From an uncultured Lachnospiraceae bacterium (GTDB lineage: Bacteria; Bacillota; Clostridia; Lachnospirales; Lachnospiraceae): a stretch of DNA of 10,420 nucleotides. The notes beneath the pieces are model-generated. The model worked only from the letters and a program-made list of their open reading frames with translations, did not search any database and was not told the DNA's origin. The position numbers and the translations under genes were made by a program. Numbering within the stretch: the first letter of the stretch is position 1; each line of letters opens with the position of its first letter. The stretch spans positions 1 through 10,420 of the forward strand of contig CADCPL010000303.1 in assembly GCA_902803305.1 (NCBI GenBank), read 5' to 3'. Shown piece after piece: positions 1 through 6,988 of this stretch.

Positions 1-1440
1 ACCATCAGTATCCATGCCCTCTAATGAGAATTCAACCTTGACTTTCTTACTGGGTATTTCGCCCTTGGAAAGCAAGACAACCGTCTCAACATGGATAGTA
101 TGCGGGAACATATCCGTACAGCGAACACGCTCAAGTTCGTACCCGCGTTCTGTCAGATACTCTATATCTCTTGACAGTGTAGCACTGTCGCAGCTTACAT
201 ATACTATTCGCGGACAGGCTGTATCCGCTATGGCCGAAAGTGCTTCCGGATCCATGCCTTTTCTCGGAGGATCGAGTACCATCACATCAGCCGTTATCTC
301 ATCTTTATGAGCGGGAAGATAATCCTCGGCCGCTGCGCATATGAACTGCGCATTATCTACTCCGTTTGATACTGCATTCTTTTTGGCATCCTCTATGGCC
401 TCGGGAACGATCTCCAGTCCATGTACGGATTTTGCCTTATCCGCCATGCAAAGCGATATTGTTCCGATACCGCAGCATATATCCCAAACGTCTTCCTTAC
501 CTGTCAGTTGTGCAAATTCGATCGCGGTCCTATATAGTTTTTCTGTCTGAACGGGATTGACCTGATAAAAGGACAACGGAGATATCTCAAATCTCTTGTC
601 CAGAAGTATGTCGGTTATCGTATCGGATCCCGCAATAGTATGTATCTCATTTCCCATGATAACGTTTGTCTTTTCATTATTAACGGATACACATATACTT
701 GTCATTCCGGGAATTTCCATGAGTCTTTCGATCAGTTCTTCCTGACCGGGTATGTATCCGGAAGAAGCCTTTCCCCGGTATCTTATGACGAGACATACCA
801 TTATCTGTCCCGTGGCAAATCCTTTCCTGATGAGTACATGGCGGACGGTTCCGGATCCTTCCTCATCGTAAGGTCTGATACCATGCTTTTTCATATGATC
901 CAGTATGATACCGAGTATTTCTTTGTTTTCTTCGGGTGCGATCCCGCAATCCGTACAGGGGATTATATGATGTGTTCTTCCTGCGAAAAATCCGGCAACA
1001 ATATTTCCATCCGCGTCAGTCCCCACAGGGTATTGTGATTTGTTTCTGTATCTGATGGGGGCGTCCATGCCGATCATGGGCTCAAAAACACGCTCTACCG
1101 TTTCTGCGGGCACATGCCCTATCCTGATCAGATCATTCCTGACCTTGTTCTCTTTGACTCTTTGCTGCGCATCATATGACATAGCCTGGATCTGACAGCC
1201 GCCGCACCGTCTGTGTTGTTCACAGAAAGGCTCTGTCCTGTCGGCTGATGGAGTGATGACCCTAAGACATCTGGCATATCCGTAATTCTTTTTTACCTTG
1301 GTGATCACAGCCTCTACCGTGTCACCCGCGATCGCGTCTTTAACAAAAAGGATATAGTCGTCTGATCTGCCTATACCCTCTCCGTTTTTACCTATATCGG
1401 TTATCGCAACCGTCACTGTCTGATTTTTTTTATACTCCAT
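1..1440 (-). CDS. rlmD: 23S rRNA (uracil-5-)-methyltransferase RlmD/RumA, 3' end cut by the window edge
   Basis: SAM-dependent enzyme of the TrmA/RumA family, which makes 5-methyluridine in 23S rRNA (U1939 in E. coli). I translated the frame by hand: 480 codons without a stop, still open at base 1. An N-terminal TRAM-like RNA-binding domain spans about residues 5-62. Cys73, Cys79 and Cys82 (C-x5-C-x2-C) plus Cys162 match the spacing of the RlmD 4Fe-4S ligands. The SAM-binding motif CCGIGTI starts at residue 322, DPPRKG is at 390-395, and the catalytic cysteine is Cys417 in YVSCDSATL. PHTIHVETV follows near the usual end of the fold, but the frame continues (SKGEIPSKKVKVEF...) out of the window, suggesting the C-terminal tail I recall from clostridial members. 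The start lies 10 bp after the yhaM stop, with only a weak GGGG before it, so cotranscription is likely. TrmFO-independent tRNA m5U activity cannot be excluded, but the Fe-S cysteines favour RlmD. Confidence 0.93.
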   Translation of the reverse strand, partial: MEYKKNQTVTVAITDIGKNGEGIGRSDDYILFVKDAIAGDTVEAVITKVKKNYGYARCLRVITPSADRTEPFCEQHRRCGGCQIQAMSYDAQQRVKENKVRNDLIRIGHVPAETVERVFEPMIGMDAPIRYRNKSQYPVGTDADGNIVAGFFAGRTHHIIPCTDCGIAPEENKEILGIILDHMKKHGIRPYDEEGSGTVRHVLIRKGFATGQIMVCLVIRYRGKASSGYIPGQEELIERLMEIPGMTSICVSVNNEKTNVIMGNEIHTIAGSDTITDILLDKRFEISPLSFYQVNPVQTEKLYRTAIEFAQLTGKEDVWDICCGIGTISLCMADKAKSVHGLEIVPEAIEDAKKNAVSNGVDNAQFICAAAEDYLPAHKDEITADVMVLDPPRKGMDPEALSAIADTACPRIVYVSCDSATLSRDIEYLTERGYELERVRCTDMFPHTIHVETVVLLSKGEIPSKKVKVEFSLEGMDTDG

Positions 1441-1450
1441 AAGTCCCCGA

Positions 1451-2389
1451 TCAATTGGAAGTCTTTCTTATGTTGGAATCGATGAGTCTGTTATATCCCA
1501 GCCATCCGTCATCGGTTGTGGCGGAAAAGATCTCTTTCATCGTCTCCATCTTGGCATCTGTATTATCCGCAAAGTGAAGCGCAACAGCTTCCATCAGAGC
1601 CGGTTTCTTAGGGGATCCGAATTCGTATTCTCCGTGATGAGCCAATATGCAGTGAGTCACTTCGGAATAGAGTTTTTCCGGAAATCCTTCTATGTCGTCC
1701 ATCTTCTCCATGACCATATGTGCACCTATCACGATATGTCCCATAAGCTGTCCCTCGTCGGTATAATCGTTCTGAGGAAAATCAGACAATTCTCTTGTCT
1801 TTCCTATATCGTGAAGGATCGCCACGCTGATGAGAAGATCCCTGTTTAACATCGGATATGCCTTCGTATAGTACTCGCACATATTCGTCACCGACAGAGT
1901 GTGCTCGAGAAGTCCTCCGACAAAGCCGTGATGAACTGCCTTTGCCGCGGAACTCTTTTTGAACTTTTTGGCAAAATCCTCGTCGCCGAAAAAAGCATCA
2001 AGAAGCTGTTTCAGATATGGATTCTTAACACCATCTATGTGAGCCGTAAGCTCTGTCCACATCTCATCTATGTTCCGCTCCGATACGGGAAGATAATCCG
2101 CAGGATCATACTCTCCTTCGGAGCACTTCCTTGCACGCTTGATATTGAGCTGGTTAGCTCCCTGGTAGCTGTTTACCACGGCATTTATACATATGTAATC
2201 AAGGGTATCAAAATCATCTATACCTGCCGATGAAGGATCCCATATCATTGCGTCAACGCTTCCCGTCTTATCCGCAAGGACAAGCTTATCGTATGGCTTG
2301 CCTGTCTTGGTAACATCGGATTTCTTGGACCTCACAAGATAGATATCATTGATCCCTTCTCCTTCTCTGAAGCTCTCTATGTATTTCAT
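1451..2389 (-). CDS. yhaM: 3'-5' exoribonuclease YhaM family (OB-fold + HD domain)
   Basis: Predicted metal-dependent 3'-to-5' exonuclease of the YhaM/CBF1 family, cytoplasmic, trimming RNA (and in vitro DNA) 3' ends. The length of 312 aa is almost that of B. subtilis YhaM (about 314). Residues 1 to about 100 form an OB-fold nucleic-acid-binding domain (LVLADKTGSVDAMIWD at 36-51). An HD phosphohydrolase domain covers about 150-290: H163 in LLEHTLSV, the His193-Asp194 pair in AILHDIGK, H218 in GHIVIGA, the His251-His252 pair in ILAHHGEYEFGSP, and D275 in HFADNTDAK. All the expected metal ligands of the fold seem present. The ATG overlaps the upstream TGA as ATGA, and a strong GGAGG lies 7 nt before it, so it is translated both by coupling and from its own site. 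It sits between the HtrA-like gene and rlmD in one operon. The family call is firm; RNA targets are unknown. Confidence 0.93.
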   Translation of the reverse strand: MKYIESFREGEGINDIYLVRSKKSDVTKTGKPYDKLVLADKTGSVDAMIWDPSSAGIDDFDTLDYICINAVVNSYQGANQLNIKRARKCSEGEYDPADYLPVSERNIDEMWTELTAHIDGVKNPYLKQLLDAFFGDEDFAKKFKKSSAAKAVHHGFVGGLLEHTLSVTNMCEYYTKAYPMLNRDLLISVAILHDIGKTRELSDFPQNDYTDEGQLMGHIVIGAHMVMEKMDDIEGFPEKLYSEVTHCILAHHGEYEFGSPKKPALMEAVALHFADNTDAKMETMKEIFSATTDDGWLGYNRLIDSNIRKTSN

Positions 2390-3837
2390 TTCAGTTCCTC
2401 CAGTGTGACTTCGTATGTCATCTCCGTATACTCGTCCCGTCCGGGTCTCTCAAGAGTCACGGTGACTATATCCTGCGGCTGATACTTAAGTATTGCCTGC
2501 TTGTAATCCGTAAATGATCCTATCTCTATCGTGCCGATCTTAACGATCACATCTCCGTTCCTGATGCCCACATTCATGGCCGGCGAGTCTGCAATAACTT
2601 CTTTGACATATGCTCCGAAGGGAACTTTTCTTTCACTGTTGGCTTCCTCCGTAACGTCCGTCCCAATGATCCCGAGAGTCGCCAGCGACTGGCCGTTTGA
2701 TATCTTTTCCATGCTGTCTGAGATATCGGATACCGAATAAGCGCGAAGGAGATTCGGCATGTTATCCGACATATCTTCATGACATATTATTCCGACGATA
2801 CGACCGTTGTAGTTGACGATGACTCCGCTTGCTGCGGTGCTCGCATATATGTCCGTTGATATGATATGAACGTTGGAATCGGTCTTATCGAGTATCACCG
2901 AGTTGGATGTGATCTGCCCCATTCCGACCGATCCCGGTGCTCCGTAGGGCGCTCCGACAGCAACAACGGGAACTCCCACCGCTGATGTTGCAAGACTCCC
3001 GAATTGTGCCATTTCTATCTGGGCCTGTGTCTTTTCACTGAGACGATCCAGGTCAATGGATACGATGCACAGATCGGCGTTTACGTCGGAATTTTTGACT
3101 CTTGCAGGATATGTTTCTCCGTCACAGAAAGTGACACGCACGTTTCTTGCTCTGTGAAGTATATCTGACGGAGATACCATAAGAAGTTCCTTGCCGTTAT
3201 CCGCAATGATGATCCCGGTAGTGGAATTGTTGTTCTCATATGAATTTTTGAACCAGTCGGTATTTGAAGTAACCCCGGCAACGGTAACAAGACTCTTTTG
3301 CGTTGTAGTAGCTATTGCCGATATCTTACGCAGAAGTGATCTGTAATCATCAAGCTCCAGATCTTTCTCTATGGTCTCAACTATGTTGTTGACCACAACT
3401 TCTTTTTCATCATCTGCTGACTTTTCTTCGGTTTTATCTTCGGTATTTTCAGCCTTCTCCGGTTCTTCTCCGGTAACCTTTTCGGATTCGGAAGGTTCTT
3501 TATCGGCTTCCGCCACTCCTCCGGGATTGTCATGTTCAGGCATGACAAAAGGCTCCACCGGCTCCTCCTCAAGAGCGGTTTCGTCAACGGGAAGTGAGAC
3601 CGGTTTGGTCTCATCTGCAGGCGTCATCAGATTCTGTATTCTGGGAAAAAACAATACAATAGTCGCGCAGGCACACAATCCGAATATAATGCCGCAAAAT
3701 ATGGAAACAGCGACCTTCTTAAAGAACTTTCGCTTGTTTACCCTCGGCTTCTTGATCGTCTCGGTGATAAACTCATATCCCGCGCCCGATTGCTGCTTAT
3801 CATTCTCTTTTTTTTCAAGATCTTCTCTGTCACTCAT
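2386..3837 (-). CDS. Membrane-anchored HtrA/DegP-like protein with degenerate protease triad and C-terminal PDZ domain
   Basis: A 483-aa protein with HtrA/S1C architecture: a charged cytoplasmic N-terminus (1-42), one membrane helix at about 43-64, a long Glu/Asp/Pro/Lys-rich linker (about 73-147), a trypsin-like domain (about 170-375) and a PDZ domain (about 386-482, with SPAMNVGIRNGDVIVKIG at 418-435). The fold is recognisable (RNVRVTFCDG, VGAPYGAPGSVGMGQIT, VNYNGRIVGI), but the active site is not. Where HtrA has NNHVI, this protein reads PSDIL, so the catalytic His aligns with Asp225. The Asp is kept (Asp255 in NADLCIV). Where HtrA has GNSGGPLVN it reads TAASGVIVN, so the nucleophile aligns with Ala336. 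I infer a pseudoprotease that binds peptides or partners outside the membrane. Ser337 or His228 could act in a shifted register, though this seems unlikely. No other start codon is available before Met71, so the ATG at 3837 stands although it has no Shine-Dalgarno sequence. It is the first gene of the operon with yhaM and rlmD. Confidence 0.88.
   Translation of the reverse strand: MSDREDLEKKENDKQQSGAGYEFITETIKKPRVNKRKFFKKVAVSIFCGIIFGLCACATIVLFFPRIQNLMTPADETKPVSLPVDETALEEEPVEPFVMPEHDNPGGVAEADKEPSESEKVTGEEPEKAENTEDKTEEKSADDEKEVVVNNIVETIEKDLELDDYRSLLRKISAIATTTQKSLVTVAGVTSNTDWFKNSYENNNSTTGIIIADNGKELLMVSPSDILHRARNVRVTFCDGETYPARVKNSDVNADLCIVSIDLDRLSEKTQAQIEMAQFGSLATSAVGVPVVAVGAPYGAPGSVGMGQITSNSVILDKTDSNVHIISTDIYASTAASGVIVNYNGRIVGIICHEDMSDNMPNLLRAYSVSDISDSMEKISNGQSLATLGIIGTDVTEEANSERKVPFGAYVKEVIADSPAMNVGIRNGDVIVKIGTIEIGSFTDYKQAILKYQPQDIVTVTLERPGRDEYTEMTYEVTLEELK
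2397..2401 (-). promoter_or_regulatory. Shine-Dalgarno of yhaM
   Basis: GGAGG on the minus strand, 7 nt before the yhaM ATG and inside the last codons of the HtrA-like gene. It confirms the start at 2389 and contrasts with the first gene of this operon, which has no such site. Confidence 0.8.
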
Positions 3838-3845
3838 AGGAGTTC

Positions 3846-3874
3846 ATTATACAAAAAAAGTGTGCAAACCACAA
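3846..3874 (-). promoter_or_regulatory. Promoter of the HtrA-like/yhaM/rlmD operon
   Basis: Read on the minus strand: -35 TTGTGG (3874-3869), a 17-nt T-rich spacer, and a perfect -10 TATAAT (3851-3846). Only 8 nt separate the -10 from the ATG at 3837, so the predicted transcript starts at or 1-3 bases before the start codon. The bases before the ATG read ACTCCT, which is no ribosome binding site. The site looks like a sigma-A promoter and overlaps the divergent mutS2 promoter. Confidence 0.75.
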
Positions 3875-3889
3875 CTTTTCTGATATCAT
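3861..3889 (+). promoter_or_regulatory. Extended -10 promoter of mutS2 operon
   Basis: TATCAT at 3884-3889 is preceded by TG at 3881-3882, giving an extended -10 (TGnTATCAT). A poor -35 candidate, TGTGCA at 3861-3866, lies 17 nt upstream. The start codon at 3899 follows after 9 nt with no Shine-Dalgarno sequence, so the message would have a leader of about 0-3 nt. Its upstream half overlaps the -35 region of the opposite promoter. It is less certain than the leftward promoter because the -35 is weak. Confidence 0.5.
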
Positions 3890-3898
3890 AATCTCGTT

Positions 3899-6262
3899 AT
3901 GAACAAAAAGAATCTGCGTACTTTGGAGTACAACAAGATCATAGAGATGCTGGCCGGTCACGCTTCGACCGAGCCGGGCAAGAAAAGGGCTCTGGCGCTC
4001 CTTCCCGGGTGCCGGGCTTTTGAGATCGACAGGATGCAGCAGAACACCGAGGATGCGGTTGGCAGGATCCTCCGTGAAGGCTCGATATCATTTAACGCAC
4101 GAGCGAATATGAAGGAGTCCGTATCAAGACTCAAAAAAGGCAGCAACTTGTCTGCCGCGGAGCTCCTTTCCATTGCTCTTCTGCTTGAAAACGTCCTTCG
4201 GGTAAGATCATACGGCCAGACAAAAGACGATACCTCCGACTCTCTTTCGGATCTGTTTGAATGTCTGATGCCGCTTTCGCCCGTATGTAAAGAGATAAGA
4301 CGATGTATCCTCTCCGAAGATGAAATTGCGGATGACGCAAGTTCTGCCCTTCATACCATCAGAAGGAAGCAGAAGAACGTCAATGAAAAGATCCACTCTC
4401 AGCTGTCCAGGATGGTAAACGATACGTACCGATCATATCTGCAGGATTCTGTCATCACCATGCGAGACGGAAGATACTGCATCCCGGTCAAGTCCGAATA
4501 TAAGGGAAGCGTTCCCGGAATGATCCATGACCAGTCTTCGAGCGCATCCACATTTTTCATCGAACCTGCTGCGATCGTTTCTCTTAACAACGATCTGCGC
4601 CAGCTCGAGATAGAAGAGGCAAACGAGATAGAAGTGATACTTGCATCACTGTCCGATACGTGCCGGGAAAATGCGGATGTTATAGGCGCGGATTATGACA
4701 CGATAGTGGAACTTGATTTCATATTTGCAAAGGCTGCCTTTGCTCTTGAGATCGGAGGAACAAGACCGGTATATAACGATAAAGGGATCATAAAACTGAA
4801 GAAGGCAAGACATCCTCTTCTTCCGAAAGATACCGCAGTTCCGATAGACATCTCTCTCGGCGAAGACTATACGCTGCTTGTTGTGACCGGACCAAATACC
4901 GGCGGTAAAACGGTATCCCTCAAAACAGTAGGTCTCCTTACACTCATGGGACAGGCAGGACTTCACATCCCGGCATCCGACAAAAGCGAGCTGTCGATAT
5001 TTGATGATGTATATGCGGACATAGGAGATGAACAGAGCATCGAGCAGAGCCTGTCAACTTTTTCATCCCATATGAAAAATATCGTTCAGATACTCGGATC
5101 CGCAACGGAAAATAGCCTGTGTCTGTTCGATGAGCTTGGCGCCGGAACCGATCCGGTGGAAGGTGCGGCTCTTGCAATATCTATCCTCGATACACTGCAC
5201 AGACGTGGCATCAGAACTATGGCAACAACTCATTACAGTGAGCTCAAAATATATGCTCTCGGTACCGAAGGAGTGGAAAATGCCGGCTGCGAATTTGATG
5301 TACAGTCCCTGAAGCCTACATATCGACTTCTTACGGGAATACCCGGAAAGAGCAATGCTTTCGAGATATCAAAAAAGCTCGGACTTCCCGATACTATCAT
5401 CGAAAAAGCAAGGCAGCAGGTATCCGAAAACGACACTTCCTTTGAAGATGTTATAGCTCAGCTTGAAAGAGACAGGATCACCATCGAGGAGAACCGTCGC
5501 GAGATAGAGCTGTACAAGCATGATATAGAAGTACTGAAAAATACATACGAGCAGCGACAGGACAAGATGAACCGCTCAAAAGAAAAGATCCTCGACGAAG
5601 CCAGAGAGCAGGCCAGAGAAATATTAAAAGAAGCCAAGGATCTTGCCGATTCGACCATTCGCGACATCAACAGGAGCGGCGGCGATATAAAACAGCTGGA
5701 ACAAAACAGACAGAAGCTAAGACGCGCCATAGGAGATAACGGTCCTTCAAATACAGTCAAAGATCCGAAAAAGAAAAGCAACAACAAGCCTTCCGACTTT
5801 ACCGTGGGAACCGATGTAAAGATCATATCCATGGATCTTACGGGGCACGTTCACACCAAGCCTGATCAAAAAGGGAATCTTTCGGTACAATGTGGTATCA
5901 TGAATATAAATACAAATATATCGGACCTCGAACTGATCGATCCGCCCGACAATAAAAGCGGGAAAGAGTTTGCCAGGAAATTCTCGGCATCTTCCCGCGG
6001 GCTTTCCAAATCGGGGAGCATTTCTTCGGAGATCAATCTCATTGGCCTGAAGGTCGATGAAGCCATACCAAAACTTGACAAATACCTTGATGATGCGTAC
6101 CTGTCACATCTTTCATCCGTCAGGGTAGTGCACGGTAAGGGAACCGGGGCTCTCAGATCCGCTATCTCGCAGCATCTGAAGAAGATCAGTTATGTGGACA
6201 GCTTCAGAGCAGGAGAGTTCGGAGAGGGCGATGCCGGGGTTACGATAGTGAATTTTAAGTGA
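3899..6262 (+). CDS. mutS2: MutS2 family ATPase/Smr-domain protein
   Basis: A 787-aa MutS2, the usual full length. An N-terminal core and clamp (about 1-300) leads into the ABC-type ATPase domain: Walker A GPNTGGKT at 331-338, SIEQSLSTFSSHM at 380-392, Walker B LCLFDELGAGTDP at 407-419 and THYSEL at 444-449. A long charged coiled coil follows (about 510-610), then a Lys/Asn/Pro linker, a KOW-like segment (about 634-680) and a C-terminal Smr domain (about 711-787) with HGKGTG at 745-750. In Bacillus, MutS2 has been linked to recombination and to rescue of collided ribosomes; the Smr domain is nuclease-like. Here the first Smr motif, LDLRG in many members, reads INLIG (712-716), losing the acidic and basic residues. 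The start is fixed by the typical N-terminus MNKKNLRTLEYNKI despite the lack of a Shine-Dalgarno sequence. The response regulator gene follows 18 bp after the stop. Confidence 0.95.
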   Translation: MNKKNLRTLEYNKIIEMLAGHASTEPGKKRALALLPGCRAFEIDRMQQNTEDAVGRILREGSISFNARANMKESVSRLKKGSNLSAAELLSIALLLENVLRVRSYGQTKDDTSDSLSDLFECLMPLSPVCKEIRRCILSEDEIADDASSALHTIRRKQKNVNEKIHSQLSRMVNDTYRSYLQDSVITMRDGRYCIPVKSEYKGSVPGMIHDQSSSASTFFIEPAAIVSLNNDLRQLEIEEANEIEVILASLSDTCRENADVIGADYDTIVELDFIFAKAAFALEIGGTRPVYNDKGIIKLKKARHPLLPKDTAVPIDISLGEDYTLLVVTGPNTGGKTVSLKTVGLLTLMGQAGLHIPASDKSELSIFDDVYADIGDEQSIEQSLSTFSSHMKNIVQILGSATENSLCLFDELGAGTDPVEGAALAISILDTLHRRGIRTMATTHYSELKIYALGTEGVENAGCEFDVQSLKPTYRLLTGIPGKSNAFEISKKLGLPDTIIEKARQQVSENDTSFEDVIAQLERDRITIEENRREIELYKHDIEVLKNTYEQRQDKMNRSKEKILDEAREQAREILKEAKDLADSTIRDINRSGGDIKQLEQNRQKLRRAIGDNGPSNTVKDPKKKSNNKPSDFTVGTDVKIISMDLTGHVHTKPDQKGNLSVQCGIMNINTNISDLELIDPPDNKSGKEFARKFSASSRGLSKSGSISSEINLIGLKVDEAIPKLDKYLDDAYLSHLSSVRVVHGKGTGALRSAISQHLKKISYVDSFRAGEFGEGDAGVTIVNFK

Positions 6263-6267
6263 TTAAA

Positions 6268-6273
6268 AAGGAG
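6268..6273 (+). promoter_or_regulatory. Shine-Dalgarno of the response regulator gene
   Basis: AAGGAG, 7 nt before the ATG at 6281, in the 18-bp gap after mutS2. It shows that canonical sites are used in this genome. The gap is too short for a terminator or a normal promoter, so the two-component genes are probably read from the mutS2 transcript or from a promoter inside mutS2. Confidence 0.85.
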
Positions 6274-6280
6274 CTTTATC

Positions 6281-6988
6281 ATGGCCGGAAAACAGAAGAT
6301 ACTCATAGTTGACGATGATGAGAACATCGCAGAGCTTATAGAACTGTATCTGACAAAAGAATGCTTTGACACAAAAATAGTGAATGACGGAGAATCAGCT
6401 CTTTCCGTATACGAGACATATGAACCGAACCTTATACTTCTTGACCTTATGCTCCCGGGCATAGACGGATACCAGGTATGCAGGGAGATCCGGAGCAAAA
6501 ACTCCACCCCGATAATAATGCTTTCCGCAAAGGGTGAGGTATTCGACAAGGTACTCGGTCTTGAGCTCGGTGCGGATGACTACATGGAAAAACCTTTTGA
6601 TTCCAAGGAACTTGTGGCAAGAGTAAAGGCAGTCCTTCGAAGATGCACTGCCGGCAAGGCTTCAGAGGCTCCCTCTTCGGATGCAAAGGTGGTTGAATAT
6701 CCCGATCTCATGATAAGCCTTAACGATTATTCCGTTTTATACAACGGAAAGTACCTGGATATGCCTCCCAAGGAGATCGAACTTCTATTCTTCCTTGCAT
6801 CACAGCCCAATCAGGTATTTACGAGAGAACAGCTCCTCGATCATATATGGGGATATGAATATGCAGGTGATACAAGGACCGTTGATGTCCATATCAAGCG
6901 TCTGCGTGAGAAGATAAACGATCACGAAGCCTGGAGACTCCACACGGTATGGGGAGTAGGATATAAGTTCGAGGCCCGCTCCGTATGA
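6281..6988 (+). CDS. OmpR/PhoB-family response regulator
   Basis: A 235-aa DNA-binding response regulator, the normal length. The receiver domain (about 5-121) has all key residues: Asp11 and Asp12 (acidic pocket), Asp55 (phosphate acceptor, in LILLDLMLPG), Ser82 (LSAKGE, Thr/Ser switch) and Lys104 (EKPFD). A short Ala/Ser-rich linker leads to a winged-helix domain (about 139-235) with MPPKEIELLFFL, VFTREQLLDHIWGYEY, RTVDVHIKRLREKI and the terminal hairpin VWGVGYKFE. Its stop overlaps the kinase start as ATGA, so the pair is translationally coupled and almost certainly cognate. Target promoters are unknown. The family is certain, but the sequence alone does not allow assignment to a named system such as PhoP or WalR. 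Confidence 0.95.
   Translation: MAGKQKILIVDDDENIAELIELYLTKECFDTKIVNDGESALSVYETYEPNLILLDLMLPGIDGYQVCREIRSKNSTPIIMLSAKGEVFDKVLGLELGADDYMEKPFDSKELVARVKAVLRRCTAGKASEAPSSDAKVVEYPDLMISLNDYSVLYNGKYLDMPPKEIELLFFLASQPNQVFTREQLLDHIWGYEYAGDTRTVDVHIKRLREKINDHEAWRLHTVWGVGYKFEARSV

Noticed and set aside
640..1038. A 132-codon plus-strand frame at the left end
   Set aside because: It is antisense to rlmD, whose frame carries clear Fe-S, SAM and catalytic motifs.
1441..1450. Possible separate promoter or terminator between yhaM and rlmD
   Set aside because: The gap is only 10 bp and contains no hairpin or -10 box; simple cotranscription explains it.
3371..3883. A 170-codon Ser-rich open frame on the plus strand
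   Set aside because: It is the antisense of the acidic linker of the HtrA-like gene; reversing Glu/Asp/Lys-rich codons yields Ser/Phe-rich frames. It also runs through the promoter region and has no domain.
6263..6280. Possible intrinsic terminator after mutS2
   Set aside because: The 18-bp gap has a short A-run and the Shine-Dalgarno sequence of the next gene but no GC-rich stem followed by T residues.
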